Positions 23,844 through 32,262 of a DNA stretch of 64,000 nucleotides are shown here, piece by piece. The notes below the pieces were generated by a model. The model saw only the letters and a list, made by a program, of their open reading frames with translations, had not been told where the DNA came from and ran no database searches. The DNA comes from Candidatus Solirubrobacter pratensis (GTDB taxonomy: Bacteria > Actinomycetota > Thermoleophilia > Solirubrobacterales > Solirubrobacteraceae). Made by a program: the position numbers and the translations under genes. Where the stretch lies: the NCBI RefSeq assembly GCF_000425945.1, contig NZ_AUEK01000008.1:62001-126000 (forward strand), read 5' to 3'. The stretch's first letter is position 1. The number at the start of each line of letters is the position of its first letter.

Positions 23844-24668
23844 CTACCGGATGCCGAGCGCGGCGGCGACGCCGGAGTCGACGCCGGCGGAGAGGTCCAC
23901 GTGCTCGCCCGGCGTGCCCCACGCGGCGAGCCCGCGATCGAGCGCGGCGATCGGCAGTCCGGCGGCGTCGGCGAGCTCCTGCGCGCGCCGCTCGAGCAGC
24001 AGCCGGTCGCCGGACACGAGCGCGCGCTTGGCGGCCAGCGTCGCGGCGTCGTCCTCGACGAAGTGCATCGCATCGGCGGTCAGCGGATAGCGCCCGGCGG
24101 CGCCGAGCACGGCCAGCAGGTCGTAGCGGGCGCCGCGCGTGAAACCGGGCAGCGCGAGGCGCTCGAACACGCGCGCGAAGCGGCGCTCGGGCGTCCAGCT
24201 CTCCTCGCCCATGAAGGCCGCCTGCTGGGAGCCGGCGCGCTCGACCCACGCCTGGTAGGCGTCGACGGTGCGCTGGTGATTCCCGTCGCCCAGCGCGTGT
24301 AGGAAGGCCGCGAACGTCGCCTTCTCGATGTCCGGCTCGGTCGCGACGTCCTCGTACGGGCCCGGCGGCTCCAGCCGTTCGGCGGCCTGGGTCAGCGCGA
24401 CGGCGAGACGCTCGGCGTCCGCGGTCGCCCGCAGGCCCGGGACGAGCGGGTTGCGGTAGCCGTCGTCGGCGGCGCGGGCGAGCTTGCGTGTGACGACGCC
24501 GCCGGACCGCGCGGCGGTGGCGCGGCGCGTGCGGCCGCCGCTGCTCGAGGTCGTGCGCGGCCGCGTGGTGCGCGCAGGAGCCTGCTTGCGCAGTTTCTCA
24601 TCCAGCTCTCGCGAGCAGATCGGGCACTTGCTCGTAAGGCGGTTGTGGCGGCAGAACATGCCCGGCAT
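23844..24668 (-). CDS. hypothetical protein with N-terminal zinc-binding CxxH/CPIC motif
   Basis: 274 aa. The first 20 residues hold FCRHNRLTSKCPICSRE, where C-x2-H followed by C-x2-C is a compact zinc-binding site. A basic, Arg/Thr/Pro-rich linker of about 50 residues leads to a helical domain (residues 80-274) that is rich in Ala, Leu and Glu with the segments TFAAFLHALGDGNHQRTVDAYQAWVERAG and LALPGFTRGARYDLLAVLGAAGRYPLTADAMHFVEDDA. The latter could be a helix-hairpin-helix type fold. It recalls the aGPT-Pplase/DNA-glycosylase-like families, but I am not sure. It is followed by a P450 9 bp away on the same strand. Confidence 0.6.
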   Translation of the reverse strand: MPGMFCRHNRLTSKCPICSRELDEKLRKQAPARTTRPRTTSSSGGRTRRATAARSGGVVTRKLARAADDGYRNPLVPGLRATADAERLAVALTQAAERLEPPGPYEDVATEPDIEKATFAAFLHALGDGNHQRTVDAYQAWVERAGSQQAAFMGEESWTPERRFARVFERLALPGFTRGARYDLLAVLGAAGRYPLTADAMHFVEDDAATLAAKRALVSGDRLLLERRAQELADAAGLPIAALDRGLAAWGTPGEHVDLSAGVDSGVAAALGIR

Positions 24669-24677
24669 GGCTGGCGA

Positions 24678-25976
24678 TCACGCTAGCGGGTTCGGAATCA
24701 CAACCGCTCCCCGCGCGGGGGCGAGCGTGACGGAGCGCCGCCGCATCCGCTCTCCGGCCGCCCGATCGGGCCGCAGCGCAAACCGCGACGCGACCGCCCG
24801 CAGCACCTCGCGCAGCTCCAGGCTCGCGAACGCGGCGCCCAGGCAGCGGCGCGTCCCGCCGCCGAACGGGACCCAGCTGTAGGGCTCCGGCGCGCCGTCG
24901 AGGAAGCGCTCCGGCCGGAAGCCGGTCGGGTCCGGCCACAGCTCCGGGCGGCGGTGCGCGAGGTACAGGCACGGGCTCACGTACACGCCGGGCGGGAGCG
25001 TGTAGCCGCCGACCGTCCACGGCTGCAGCACGCGTCGCGACGTGATCGAGAGCACGGGGCGCACGCGCAGGACCTCCTTGGCCGTCGCGTCGACGTACGC
25101 GTCGTCGTCGCGACAGCGGGCGAGCGCCTCCGGGTGGCGCGCGAGCCGCTCGAGCGCCCACGCGAGCGCGGTCGCCGTCGTCTCGTGCCCGGCGGCGAGC
25201 AGCGTCACGAGCTGATCGCGCAGCACGCGGTCGGACGGCTCGGCGGCGGCGAGCAGATCGAGGATGCACGTAACGGCGCTGGAGGCGCGCCCCTGCGGGT
25301 CGACCGGAGAGTCGAGGCCACCGAAGGCGTTGCGGACGGCGAAACCCTGTCTCCGGCGGGCCTCGGCGATCCGCGCCAGGAGCAGCTCGTCGATCTGCGC
25401 GACCGCGCGCATGAACGCCTTCGTCGGGCCGGTCAGCGACATCCCGACCAGCTTCGGCGTCGAGTTGGTCATGTCGAGCGCCCTGCGCAGCGCGTCGCGC
25501 AGCTCCTCGTCGCGGCTGCCGAAGACGACGCGCTGGATCACCTCGAGCGTGAGCCGCTGCATCCGCTCGCGGGCGCGCAGCGGCCGACCCGGCTCCCACG
25601 TGTCGAGCTCCGCGTGCGCGATCTCCGCCATCGTCGCGCTCCAGCGCCGCAGCGCGTCGCCGTGGAACGGCGGCAGCACCTGCCGGCGCCGGCGCAGATG
25701 CTCCTCGCCGTGCAGGACCAGGATCGAGCTGGGGCCCGTGAACGGCTCGAGGAACGCCGCGCTCTCGCCTCCCTGCAGCATGTCCGGCGAGGCCGCGTAG
25801 ACGCGCTTGATCTCGGCGGGGTCGGAGACCAGCACCATCGGCGCGTCAGACCACGCGGTTCGGATCGTGAACGGCTCCCCGTACCGCGCCTGCGCCCGCC
25901 GCAGCAGCGCGGTCGGGCGGAGGATCCACTCGACGGTCTGCAGCGCCGCCGGTTCACGCGGGCCGGGTGGGAGCAC
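24678..25976 (-). CDS. cytochrome P450
   Basis: 432 aa from a GTG start. The I-helix oxygen-activation motif is AAGHETTATALAW, the K-helix ExxR is KEVLRVRP, and the heme-binding loop is WVPFGGGTRRCLGAAFASLELREV, with the thiolate Cys. The N-terminus PPGPREPAALQTVEWILRPTALLRRAQARYGEPFTIRT has no membrane anchor, so it is soluble and bacterial. It is an FAD/ferredoxin-dependent monooxygenase of unknown substrate. No ferredoxin or reductase gene is adjacent, and the nearest neighbour is the zinc-motif protein 9 bp downstream. Confidence 0.95.
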   Translation of the reverse strand: MLPPGPREPAALQTVEWILRPTALLRRAQARYGEPFTIRTAWSDAPMVLVSDPAEIKRVYAASPDMLQGGESAAFLEPFTGPSSILVLHGEEHLRRRRQVLPPFHGDALRRWSATMAEIAHAELDTWEPGRPLRARERMQRLTLEVIQRVVFGSRDEELRDALRRALDMTNSTPKLVGMSLTGPTKAFMRAVAQIDELLLARIAEARRRQGFAVRNAFGGLDSPVDPQGRASSAVTCILDLLAAAEPSDRVLRDQLVTLLAAGHETTATALAWALERLARHPEALARCRDDDAYVDATAKEVLRVRPVLSITSRRVLQPWTVGGYTLPPGVYVSPCLYLAHRRPELWPDPTGFRPERFLDGAPEPYSWVPFGGGTRRCLGAAFASLELREVLRAVASRFALRPDRAAGERMRRRSVTLAPARGAVVIPNPLA

Positions 25977-25991
25977 CGGGTGAACGCTACG

Positions 25992-27329
25992 TCACAGCGC
26001 GCGCATCGGCTCCGCGGCCTGCTGGGCCTCGACGTCGGCGGGCGCGGCCGGCAGCGCGAGCGCGAAGCGGCCGCCCGGCCCGTCCTCGAGCGCCAGCTCG
26101 CCGCCCATGCGCCGCGCCAGCTCGCGCCCGATCGCGAGCCCGAGCCCGAAGCCCGGCGAGGCGCTCGCCTCGCCGCGGCGGAAGCGCTCGAAGATCGCGT
26201 CGCGCTCCTCGTCCGGCACGCCCGGCCCGCCGTCGAGCACGCGCACCACGACGACGCCGCTGCGGCGCTCGGTGCGGACCTCGACGACGCCGCCGCCGTG
26301 GCGGTAGGCGTTGTCGACGAGCAGGCGCACGATCCGCGCGACGCCGTCGGGATCGCCGAGCGCCCAGCAGCGCTCGGCGTCGATCGCCGGCGACGGGCGG
26401 AACTCGGCGGCGACGGCGCGCACCAGCTCGCCGAGCTCGATCGGCTCGCTGCGCGGCGTGATCTCGGCGTCCAGGCGCGACAGGTCGAGCAGGCCGTGCG
26501 CGAGCCCGCCCAGGCGGCGTGCCTGCGTCAGCGCGGAGTCGATGTCGGCGCGCACCGCGTCCATGTCGGGCTCGTCGTCGCCGGCCTCCTCGGAGACGAG
26601 CTCGAGCAGGGTCTGCAGCGATGCGAGCGGCGTCCGCAGCTCGTGCGAGGCGGTCGCCACGAACGTCCGGCGCGCCGTCTCCTGCGACGCGACCCTGGTC
26701 TGGAGCGCCGCGAACGCCCGCGCGAGCTCGCCGATCTCGTCGCGGTGGGCATCCGGCTGCACCGGCGCGTCGTCGCTGACCGCGTCGCGCAGCGCGTTCA
26801 CCCGCCGCAGCATGCGCCCGCTCAGCAGCAGGCCGCCGGCGAGCGCGAGCAGCAGGCCGGCGCCCGCCGCCGCCGCGAACGCCGCCTCCACGACCGCGAC
26901 CGTCCGCTCGACGTCGCCGAGGCGCTTGCGCAGCGCGACCGCGTACGTGCGGCCGCCGACGCGCACCGGGACCGCGGCGCTGGCCACGTCGCCCGAGACC
27001 TCGTGCTCGCTGTGGCGGGAGATCAGCACGCGACGGGCGTCGGCGAGCCCGACCGTGTCGTCGGGATCGGTGTTCTGCACCACGCCGCGGTGGGAGATCA
27101 GGATCACCTCCGCGCCCGAGGTCCGCGCGAGGTCGTGCACCACCCTGGCGACGCGCGGGTGGCCGTGCGCGAACTCCGGCCGGGCCGCCTCGCCGTGCAG
27201 CTGCAACGTGCGCGCCGCGTCGGCGCGCAGGCGCGCCTGAAGCGGCGGCAGCAGCGTCACCGCCGCCACCGCGAGCGACGCGGCGGCGGTCGCGAACAGG
27301 GCGAGGACGAGCCGGGCGCGCAGCCTCAC
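25992..27329 (-). CDS. sensor histidine kinase (system 2)
   Basis: 445 aa from the GTG at 27329, which overlaps the regulator stop as GTGA. A first membrane helix (about residues 5-27), a shorter extracytoplasmic sensor domain of about 115 residues and a second helix are followed by [16 protein letters not shown] (His at about 230), DNAYRHGGG (N-box) and GFGLGLAIGRELARRMGGE. It ends in a short Glu/Gln-rich tail. Its core is closely similar to the system 1 kinase at 19227, so the two systems are probably a duplication. It is the last gene of a coupled unit of glycosyltransferases and the response regulator. Confidence 0.93.
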   Translation of the reverse strand: MRLRARLVLALFATAAASLAVAAVTLLPPLQARLRADAARTLQLHGEAARPEFAHGHPRVARVVHDLARTSGAEVILISHRGVVQNTDPDDTVGLADARRVLISRHSEHEVSGDVASAAVPVRVGGRTYAVALRKRLGDVERTVAVVEAAFAAAAGAGLLLALAGGLLLSGRMLRRVNALRDAVSDDAPVQPDAHRDEIGELARAFAALQTRVASQETARRTFVATASHELRTPLASLQTLLELVSEEAGDDEPDMDAVRADIDSALTQARRLGGLAHGLLDLSRLDAEITPRSEPIELGELVRAVAAEFRPSPAIDAERCWALGDPDGVARIVRLLVDNAYRHGGGVVEVRTERRSGVVVVRVLDGGPGVPDEERDAIFERFRRGEASASPGFGLGLAIGRELARRMGGELALEDGPGGRFALALPAAPADVEAQQAAEPMRAL

Positions 27330-28018
27330 GGCGCGAGCCGGTATCCCGCTCCCCGCACCGTGAGGATCAGCTCCGGCCGGTCCGGCCGCGCCTCCAGCTT
27401 CTCGCGCAGGTGGCGCACGTGGACGTCGATGCCGCGGGGGTCGCGATAGGCGGAGTCGCCCCAGATCGCGCGCATCAGCTCCTGCCGGTTGAAGAGCCGG
27501 CCCGGCGAGGACATCAGGGCCGCCATCACCTCGAACTCGCTGAAGGTCAGCTGCACCGGCACGCCGTCGCGGCGCAGCTCGCGCGCCCCGCGGTCGAGCT
27601 CGAGCCGGCCGGTGCGCAGCACGTCGTGCTCGGCGCGCGGGCCGGCGCGGCGCACCACCGCGCGGATGCGGCTGCGCAGCTCGGCGAGGCCGACCGGCTT
27701 GGCGACGTAGTCGTCGGCGCCCGCCTCCAGCCCGAGCACCGTGTCGGCCTCGGTGTCGAGCGCGGTCAGCATGATGATCGGGACGGTGTTGCGGCGCTCG
27801 CGCAGGGTGCGGCAGACCTGGAAGCCGTCGGGGCCGGAGCCGAGCGCCGCGTCGAGCAGCACGACGTCGAACGTCCCGGTGCTCGCACGATCGATCGCGG
27901 CGCGGCCGTCGGGCACGGCGAGCGTGTCGTGGCCCTCGCGCCGGAAGGACCGCGTCAGCGCCTCGCGCAGCGTGGACTCGTCGTCGACGATCAGGATCGA
28001 GAGCGGGCGGTCGGGCAT
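27326..28018 (-). CDS. OmpR/PhoB-family response regulator (system 2)
   Basis: 230 aa counted from the ATG at 28018, best spaced from AGGAG; the adjacent ATG at 28021 is equally in frame. The receiver has LSILIVDDESTLREAL, Asp56 in VVLLDAALGSGPDGFQV, LTALDTEAD and DYVAKPVG. The loop ALGSGPDGFQV departs from the canonical MPxMDG as in the system 1 regulator. The winged helix ends LILTVRGAGYRLAP. It overlaps the preceding glycosyltransferase stop (28018-28020) and the next kinase (GTGA), so the genes are translationally coupled. Confidence 0.95.
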   Translation of the reverse strand: MPDRPLSILIVDDESTLREALTRSFRREGHDTLAVPDGRAAIDRASTGTFDVVLLDAALGSGPDGFQVCRTLRERRNTVPIIMLTALDTEADTVLGLEAGADDYVAKPVGLAELRSRIRAVVRRAGPRAEHDVLRTGRLELDRGARELRRDGVPVQLTFSEFEVMAALMSSPGRLFNRQELMRAIWGDSAYRDPRGIDVHVRHLREKLEARPDRPELILTVRGAGYRLAP

Positions 28019-29739
28019 CATCCTCTCCTGGGGTACCGGCGTGTCCTGAGCGGTGCATGAACCGCATACAGCGGCACGCCCACCCGGGCGGAGAGGTTGC
28101 GGCCGTGGACCTTCGCCCAGCGCGCCGCCCGCCCGCAGCCGCCGGGGCCGAGCGCGCTGTGCGGCCCGCAGCGCCCCGCCACCAGGACGTACGCGACCTC
28201 GCGGTGGCGGACGTCGGCGATCAGACGCCGCAGCGGCGTCAACGGGTGGCCGGCGCGCGTGCCGAGCATCAGCACCGGACGGGCGTCCTTGGCGATCAGC
28301 GGTGCCGCCTTGACCGCGGTCGCGGTCGCGACCTCGTAGCGCTCGCCCTTGGTATGGCGCTGCAGGAAGGCGGAGAGCCGGTCGACGGTGGATGCGGGCA
28401 GCTGCCCGAGGTGACCGGAGTCCGAGCTTGCGTCGTCGACGACGGCGAGCGCGTGCGCGGCGGGCACCGCGAGCACGGCGGCGACGGCGCAGGCCATCGC
28501 CCAGCCGGGCATCCGCGCCCAGCGGCCGAGGGCCACGATCCCGCCTCCGAGCGCGAGCGCGACGGCGGGCGCGAGCGCGTCGAGGTAGCGGGTCTGGAGG
28601 CCGTGGAGGAATGAGAAGAGCCCGAAGCCCGTCAGCAGCCAGGCGCCGACGCCGAGCGCGCCGGCGAGCGCGAGGCGACCCGGCGGCGCGAGGGTCGCCG
28701 CGTCGCCGGCGGGCGCGTCTTCGCGCGCGCGCGCTGCCGCGCGCCATCGGCCGGCGACCGCGACCGTCAGTGCGATGGCCGCGACGCCGCCGAGGATCAG
28801 AGCGGGCACGAGCTCGGTGCCGAGCAGGGCGCCGAGGTGGCCGCCGGCGCCGACCAGCCGCCCGGCGCCCGGCGGGCCGGGCGCCTGCGCGACCGCTGCT
28901 GCGGCGTGGTGAGCCGGGCGCATGGCGGGATCGAGCCGGTCGATGCCGTCGTAGCCGAACGCCGCGCTCAGCGCGCTGCCGTTGCCGGAGCCGAACGCGA
29001 ACGGCTGCTCGCGCCCGGGCGCGGTGGTCACCACCGCGAGCCAGCTCAGCCCCACCGCCAGCGCGACCGACGCCGTCAGCGCGAGCCGCGAGAGCCGCTC
29101 GCCGATCGGTAACGAGCTCGCGGCGACGTAGAGGAGCGCCAGCGCCGGCACGGGCACGAGCGCCTGGAACAGCTTCACGTTGAACGCGAGCCCGATCGCC
29201 GCGCCGGCTCCCGCCAGTGCCCACTTCCCGCCGCGGCTGCCGCTGCGCACGAGCAGCACCGCGGCCAGCAGCGTGAGCGCCGTGGCGAGCGCGTCCATCG
29301 TGTCGCTGCGCGCCGTCAGCACCGCGACCGGAAGCACCGCGAGCGCCGCCGCGGCGGCCAGGCCGGCCGCCGGCCGCCACAGCATCCGCCCCAGCACGTA
29401 CACGAGACCCACGCTCGCCGCGCCGGCGAGCGCCTCGGGCACCAGCAGCGACGCCGTGCTGAAGCCGAGCAGCTTGGTCGCGACGACCTGGGGCCACAGC
29501 GCGGGTGCCGGCTTGTCGATCGCCACGCTCCCGCCGGGCTCGAGCGCGCCGAAGAGGAAGTCGTGCCACGACGTCCCCATGCTGCGCACGGCGGCGTCGT
29601 AGAACGGGTCGGGGCGGACGCGCGAGAGGTCGGTGAGCCGCAGGGCGAGCGCTCCCGCGGCCACCGCCGTCCCGCCGGCGATCGCGGCGACGGCGGGGAG
29701 TGCCGCGGCGACCGGCCGGACGGAGACGACGCGCGTCAA
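28018..29739 (-). CDS. polytopic membrane glycosyltransferase, GT39/PMT-like
   Basis: About 573 aa if the TTG at 29739 (overlapping the upstream stop as TTGA) is the start; no ATG or GTG fits as well. It carries ten or more hydrophobic helices. Loop 1 has RLTDLSRVRPDPFYDAAVRSMGTSWHDFLFGALEPGGSVAIDKPAPALWPQVVATKLLG, a PMT-type pattern with acidic residues, and a second loop has RSDTMDALATALTLLAAVLLVRSGSRGGKWALAGAGAAIGLAFNVKLFQA. It would transfer a mannose-like sugar from a polyprenyl carrier. It is coupled to the GT2 gene before it and the regulator after it. Confidence 0.85.
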   Translation of the reverse strand: MTRVVSVRPVAAALPAVAAIAGGTAVAAGALALRLTDLSRVRPDPFYDAAVRSMGTSWHDFLFGALEPGGSVAIDKPAPALWPQVVATKLLGFSTASLLVPEALAGAASVGLVYVLGRMLWRPAAGLAAAAALAVLPVAVLTARSDTMDALATALTLLAAVLLVRSGSRGGKWALAGAGAAIGLAFNVKLFQALVPVPALALLYVAASSLPIGERLSRLALTASVALAVGLSWLAVVTTAPGREQPFAFGSGNGSALSAAFGYDGIDRLDPAMRPAHHAAAAVAQAPGPPGAGRLVGAGGHLGALLGTELVPALILGGVAAIALTVAVAGRWRAAARAREDAPAGDAATLAPPGRLALAGALGVGAWLLTGFGLFSFLHGLQTRYLDALAPAVALALGGGIVALGRWARMPGWAMACAVAAVLAVPAAHALAVVDDASSDSGHLGQLPASTVDRLSAFLQRHTKGERYEVATATAVKAAPLIAKDARPVLMLGTRAGHPLTPLRRLIADVRHREVAYVLVAGRCGPHSALGPGGCGRAARWAKVHGRNLSARVGVPLYAVHAPLRTRRYPRRG

Positions 29740-30467
29740 GTCAGCGGCTCCAGCCGGCGGCGCAGCGCCAGCAGCTCGCGCACGGCGCGCGCCACCACGC
29801 GCGGGCTCGTGCCGCTCTGGCGCCCGGCCGTGCGCGGGCGGTGGTGGACGCCGAGCTCGGCCAGGCGCGCGTCGCGACCGAGGAGCTGGACGAGCAGCTC
29901 GGTCGAGATCGTCGCCCCCTCGGACTCCAGCGGCAGCCCATGCAGGAGGCTGCGGCGGATCAGCTTGAAGGCGCAGTCGACGTCGCGCACGGGCAGCTTG
30001 AAGGTGCGGTGGACCAGCTGGTTCCAGACGGCCGCGGCGACGATCCGGCCGTACGGATCCTGGCGGTCGATGCGATAGCCGACGATCGCGTCGTGGTCGC
30101 TCGCCAGCGGGACGAACCGCTCCAGCTCGGCGAGGTCGAACTGCAGGTCGGTGTCCGTCAGCAGGATCCACGGCTGCCGCGCCGCGGCGATGCCCGACCG
30201 CAGCGCGGCGCCGTATCCGCGGTTGCAGGGATGCACGACGACGTGGACAGACGGATCCGCGGCCGCGAGCGCCGTGGCAATCTCGAGCGTGCGGTCCCGG
30301 CTGCCGTCGTCGACGACGATCACCTCGTGCACGAGCGCGTGGCGCCGGCCCGCCTCGGACGCCATGCGAACCGCGGCGGCGAGGTTCGGCGCCTCGTTGT
30401 GGCACGGGAGGACGATGGAGACGCCCGCGAGCGCGGTGGCGGGCGGAGCGGCGAGCGTTGCGGTCAT
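29736..30467 (-). CDS. GT2-family glycosyltransferase, polyprenyl-phosphate sugar synthase-like
   Basis: 243 aa. VSIVLPCHNEAPNLAAAVRMASEAG and HEVIVVDDGSRDRTLEIATALA are the nucleotide-sugar binding blocks of GT2. RGYGAALRSGIAAARQPWILLTDTDLQFDLAEL carries the DxD metal site (TDTDLQ). The family includes dolichyl-phosphate mannose and undecaprenyl-phosphate glucose synthases; there is no C-terminal membrane helix here. It probably makes the lipid-linked sugar used by the downstream GT39-type protein, with which it overlaps (TTGA). The start is an ATG at 30467. Confidence 0.9.
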   Translation of the reverse strand: MTATLAAPPATALAGVSIVLPCHNEAPNLAAAVRMASEAGRRHALVHEVIVVDDGSRDRTLEIATALAAADPSVHVVVHPCNRGYGAALRSGIAAARQPWILLTDTDLQFDLAELERFVPLASDHDAIVGYRIDRQDPYGRIVAAAVWNQLVHRTFKLPVRDVDCAFKLIRRSLLHGLPLESEGATISTELLVQLLGRDARLAELGVHHRPRTAGRQSGTSPRVVARAVRELLALRRRLEPLT

Positions 30468-30651
30468 GCTCTCGAGGCTGCCCCTGCGCGCTTTGCCCGC
30501 CGTTGCCCGGCTATGAGGATCGCGTTAGCGCCGCATCGCCCAGAGCGCGATTCTTGGGCGAGTTCGCCGACGCCCGTGCCAGGCGCGCAATCGCGGGTGA
30601 GCTCGCGGGCAGGCGCTGAATCCCCGCGGATGGTTCGACGGGCGAGTTCGG
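30468..30651. other. 184-bp gap with degenerate repeats, likely promoter of the GT2 operon
   Basis: No ORF is credible here. Three loosely similar stretches at about 30549-30574, 30587-30610 and 30613-30652 share the form GCGC...AATC...GGGCGAGTTCG. A GCGCTAAC lies on the minus strand about 60 bp upstream of the GT2 start, resembling the CTAAC boxes of system 1. I read it as the leader and promoter of the GT2 operon, with uncertain repeats. Confidence 0.35.
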
Positions 30652-32094
30652 TCAGCGCAGCAGCTTGTGCAGGAAGCGCGCGTTGTCGCGGCCCACGGCG
30701 GTCGCGCCGGGGCGGGCGCCCAGCCGGTGCAGCGCCGGCGCGGTGGCGGGCGCCCAGATGGCGAGCAGGAAGACCGACAGCGCGATCGCGATCGCCCGCG
30801 GGCCCGCGCGGCGCGAGAGGGCGGCGAAGGGCAGGACCCACAGCACGTACCACGGCATCGCCCAGCCCAGCGTGAGGACCAAGAGCGCGAGCCCCCACGC
30901 CGTCGCGGTGACCCAGTCGCGTGTCTTCCACGTCCAGATGACGAGCCCGATCGTCAGCAGCACGAGCGCGACGTCGAGCTCGCCGCGCACCTGCGCGTCC
31001 AGCCCGCCGTGGCCCGCCGCGAGGCCGAGCAGGTTCGGCAGGCTCAGGCTCGCGACCAGCCGTGCCTGGTCGTCGTCGTTGGGCAGGTGGCCGTGGAAGG
31101 CGAGCCAGGTCATCAGCAGCATCGCGGCGCCGCCGGCGGCCACGCCGGCGACCGTGCGCCCGCGGCGGCCGGAGCCGGCGACGAGGATCGGGATCGCGAG
31201 GCCGGCCGTCAGCTTGACCGCCGCGGCCGCGGCCCACGCGCTCCCGCCGAGCACCTCGCGCCGGTGCACCATCAGCAGCGCGCCGCCCAGCAGCAGCGCC
31301 ATGAAGAGGACGTCGTTGTGGACGCCGCCGACGCCGTAGACGAGCACGAGCGGGTTGAGCGCGACGAACGCGACGGCGCGGGCCGCGTCGCGCCCCAGCG
31401 CGCGGGCCAGCGCGGCGGTGAGCGCCGCGACGGCGAGCGCGGCGACGCCGACGACGGCCTTGAGGATCCAGTACGCGGTCGCGAGCGAGAACGGCGCGAG
31501 CGTCTCGGTGAAGAGCGTGAACAACGGCCCGTAGGGACTCGGCAGGTGATGCCAGGTGCTGTACGCGTACGCGGGATCGGCCGCGGCCTGGACCGGCAGC
31601 GCCGTGTACGGGTTGAGCCCGAACAGCGGCTGCATGCGCCCGTAGTGCAGGTAGTTGAACGTGTCCGTCAGCGAGAACGGCGGCGCGAGCGTGAGCACGA
31701 GGACCGACAGCCCGGCCGCGGTGAAGACGGCGGGGAGGCGCATGCGCGGCGCGGTGGCGACGGCGAGCAGCCAGCACGCCGTCATCGCCAGCAGCGTGAG
31801 GGTGAGGTCCCAGCGCAGGCTGCCGACCGTGTGGGTGAGACGCGGCCACAGGCCCGCGAGCGGCCCCGCGAGCCACGGCGCGTCGCCGTGCAGCCGCGGC
31901 GGAGCGAGGAAGGATGGCCGCTCCGCCGCGGCGAGCGCGACGCCGAGCGCACCCGTCAGGACGCCCGTCATCGCCAGTGCTCCAGCGGCGCCCTCGGCGA
32001 AGGAGCCGAGAGCGCCGCGGGCGCGCGTCGCGACTGCGGAGCGGGGGGTCTCAGGCCGGGTCTGCCTGATGGAGGGTTCCGCGGTACGCGTCAT
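30652..32094 (-). CDS. polytopic membrane mannosyltransferase-like protein (GT87/MptB-like)
   Basis: 480 aa from the ATG at 32094; a GTG at 32097 is an alternative. About 12 hydrophobic helices are evident. Extracytoplasmic segments include LAPPFSLTDTFNYLHYGRMQPLFGLNPYTALPVQAAADPAYAYSTWHHLPSPYGPLFTLF, with the aromatic NPY motif seen in actinobacterial mannosyltransferases (PimE/MptB/GT87 type). LIWTWKTRDWVTATAWGLALLVLTLGWAMPWYVLWVLPF matches their C-terminal region. It probably adds mannose or a related sugar to a lipoglycan. It is divergent from the GtrA gene, and the shared promoter region holds three CGTGTTGG boxes. Confidence 0.8.
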   Translation of the reverse strand: MTRTAEPSIRQTRPETPRSAVATRARGALGSFAEGAAGALAMTGVLTGALGVALAAAERPSFLAPPRLHGDAPWLAGPLAGLWPRLTHTVGSLRWDLTLTLLAMTACWLLAVATAPRMRLPAVFTAAGLSVLVLTLAPPFSLTDTFNYLHYGRMQPLFGLNPYTALPVQAAADPAYAYSTWHHLPSPYGPLFTLFTETLAPFSLATAYWILKAVVGVAALAVAALTAALARALGRDAARAVAFVALNPLVLVYGVGGVHNDVLFMALLLGGALLMVHRREVLGGSAWAAAAAVKLTAGLAIPILVAGSGRRGRTVAGVAAGGAAMLLMTWLAFHGHLPNDDDQARLVASLSLPNLLGLAAGHGGLDAQVRGELDVALVLLTIGLVIWTWKTRDWVTATAWGLALLVLTLGWAMPWYVLWVLPFAALSRRAGPRAIAIALSVFLLAIWAPATAPALHRLGARPGATAVGRDNARFLHKLLR

Positions 32095-32124
32095 CACCCG
32101 ACGCTAAGGACGCTCCGTTGCGAT

Positions 32125-32200
32125 CGTGTTGGGGACCGCGAAAGGTCGTGTTGGACGTCCGCACGCCCAGACCGGGGGCCGGATTGGGCGCGTGTTGGGG
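32125..32200 (+). promoter_or_regulatory. three CGTGTTGG direct repeats in a divergent promoter
   Basis: CGTGTTGG occurs at 32125, 32147 and 32191 in the 168-bp gap between the mannosyltransferase and GtrA genes. Spacings of 22 and 44 bp are two and four helical turns, so bound proteins would face the same side. Two of the copies are followed by GG. It is a candidate binding region for an unknown regulator of both genes. Confidence 0.45.
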
Positions 32201-32262
32201 CGCCGTGAGGATCGCCTTTCACCGCCGCCACGACCGGCCTTCGCGCGCCTAGCGTCGACGTC

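Noticed and set aside
24678..25976. Natural-product gene cluster around the P450
   Set aside because: No PKS, NRPS, terpene or ferredoxin gene lies nearby; the neighbours are a hypothetical zinc-motif gene and a two-component system.
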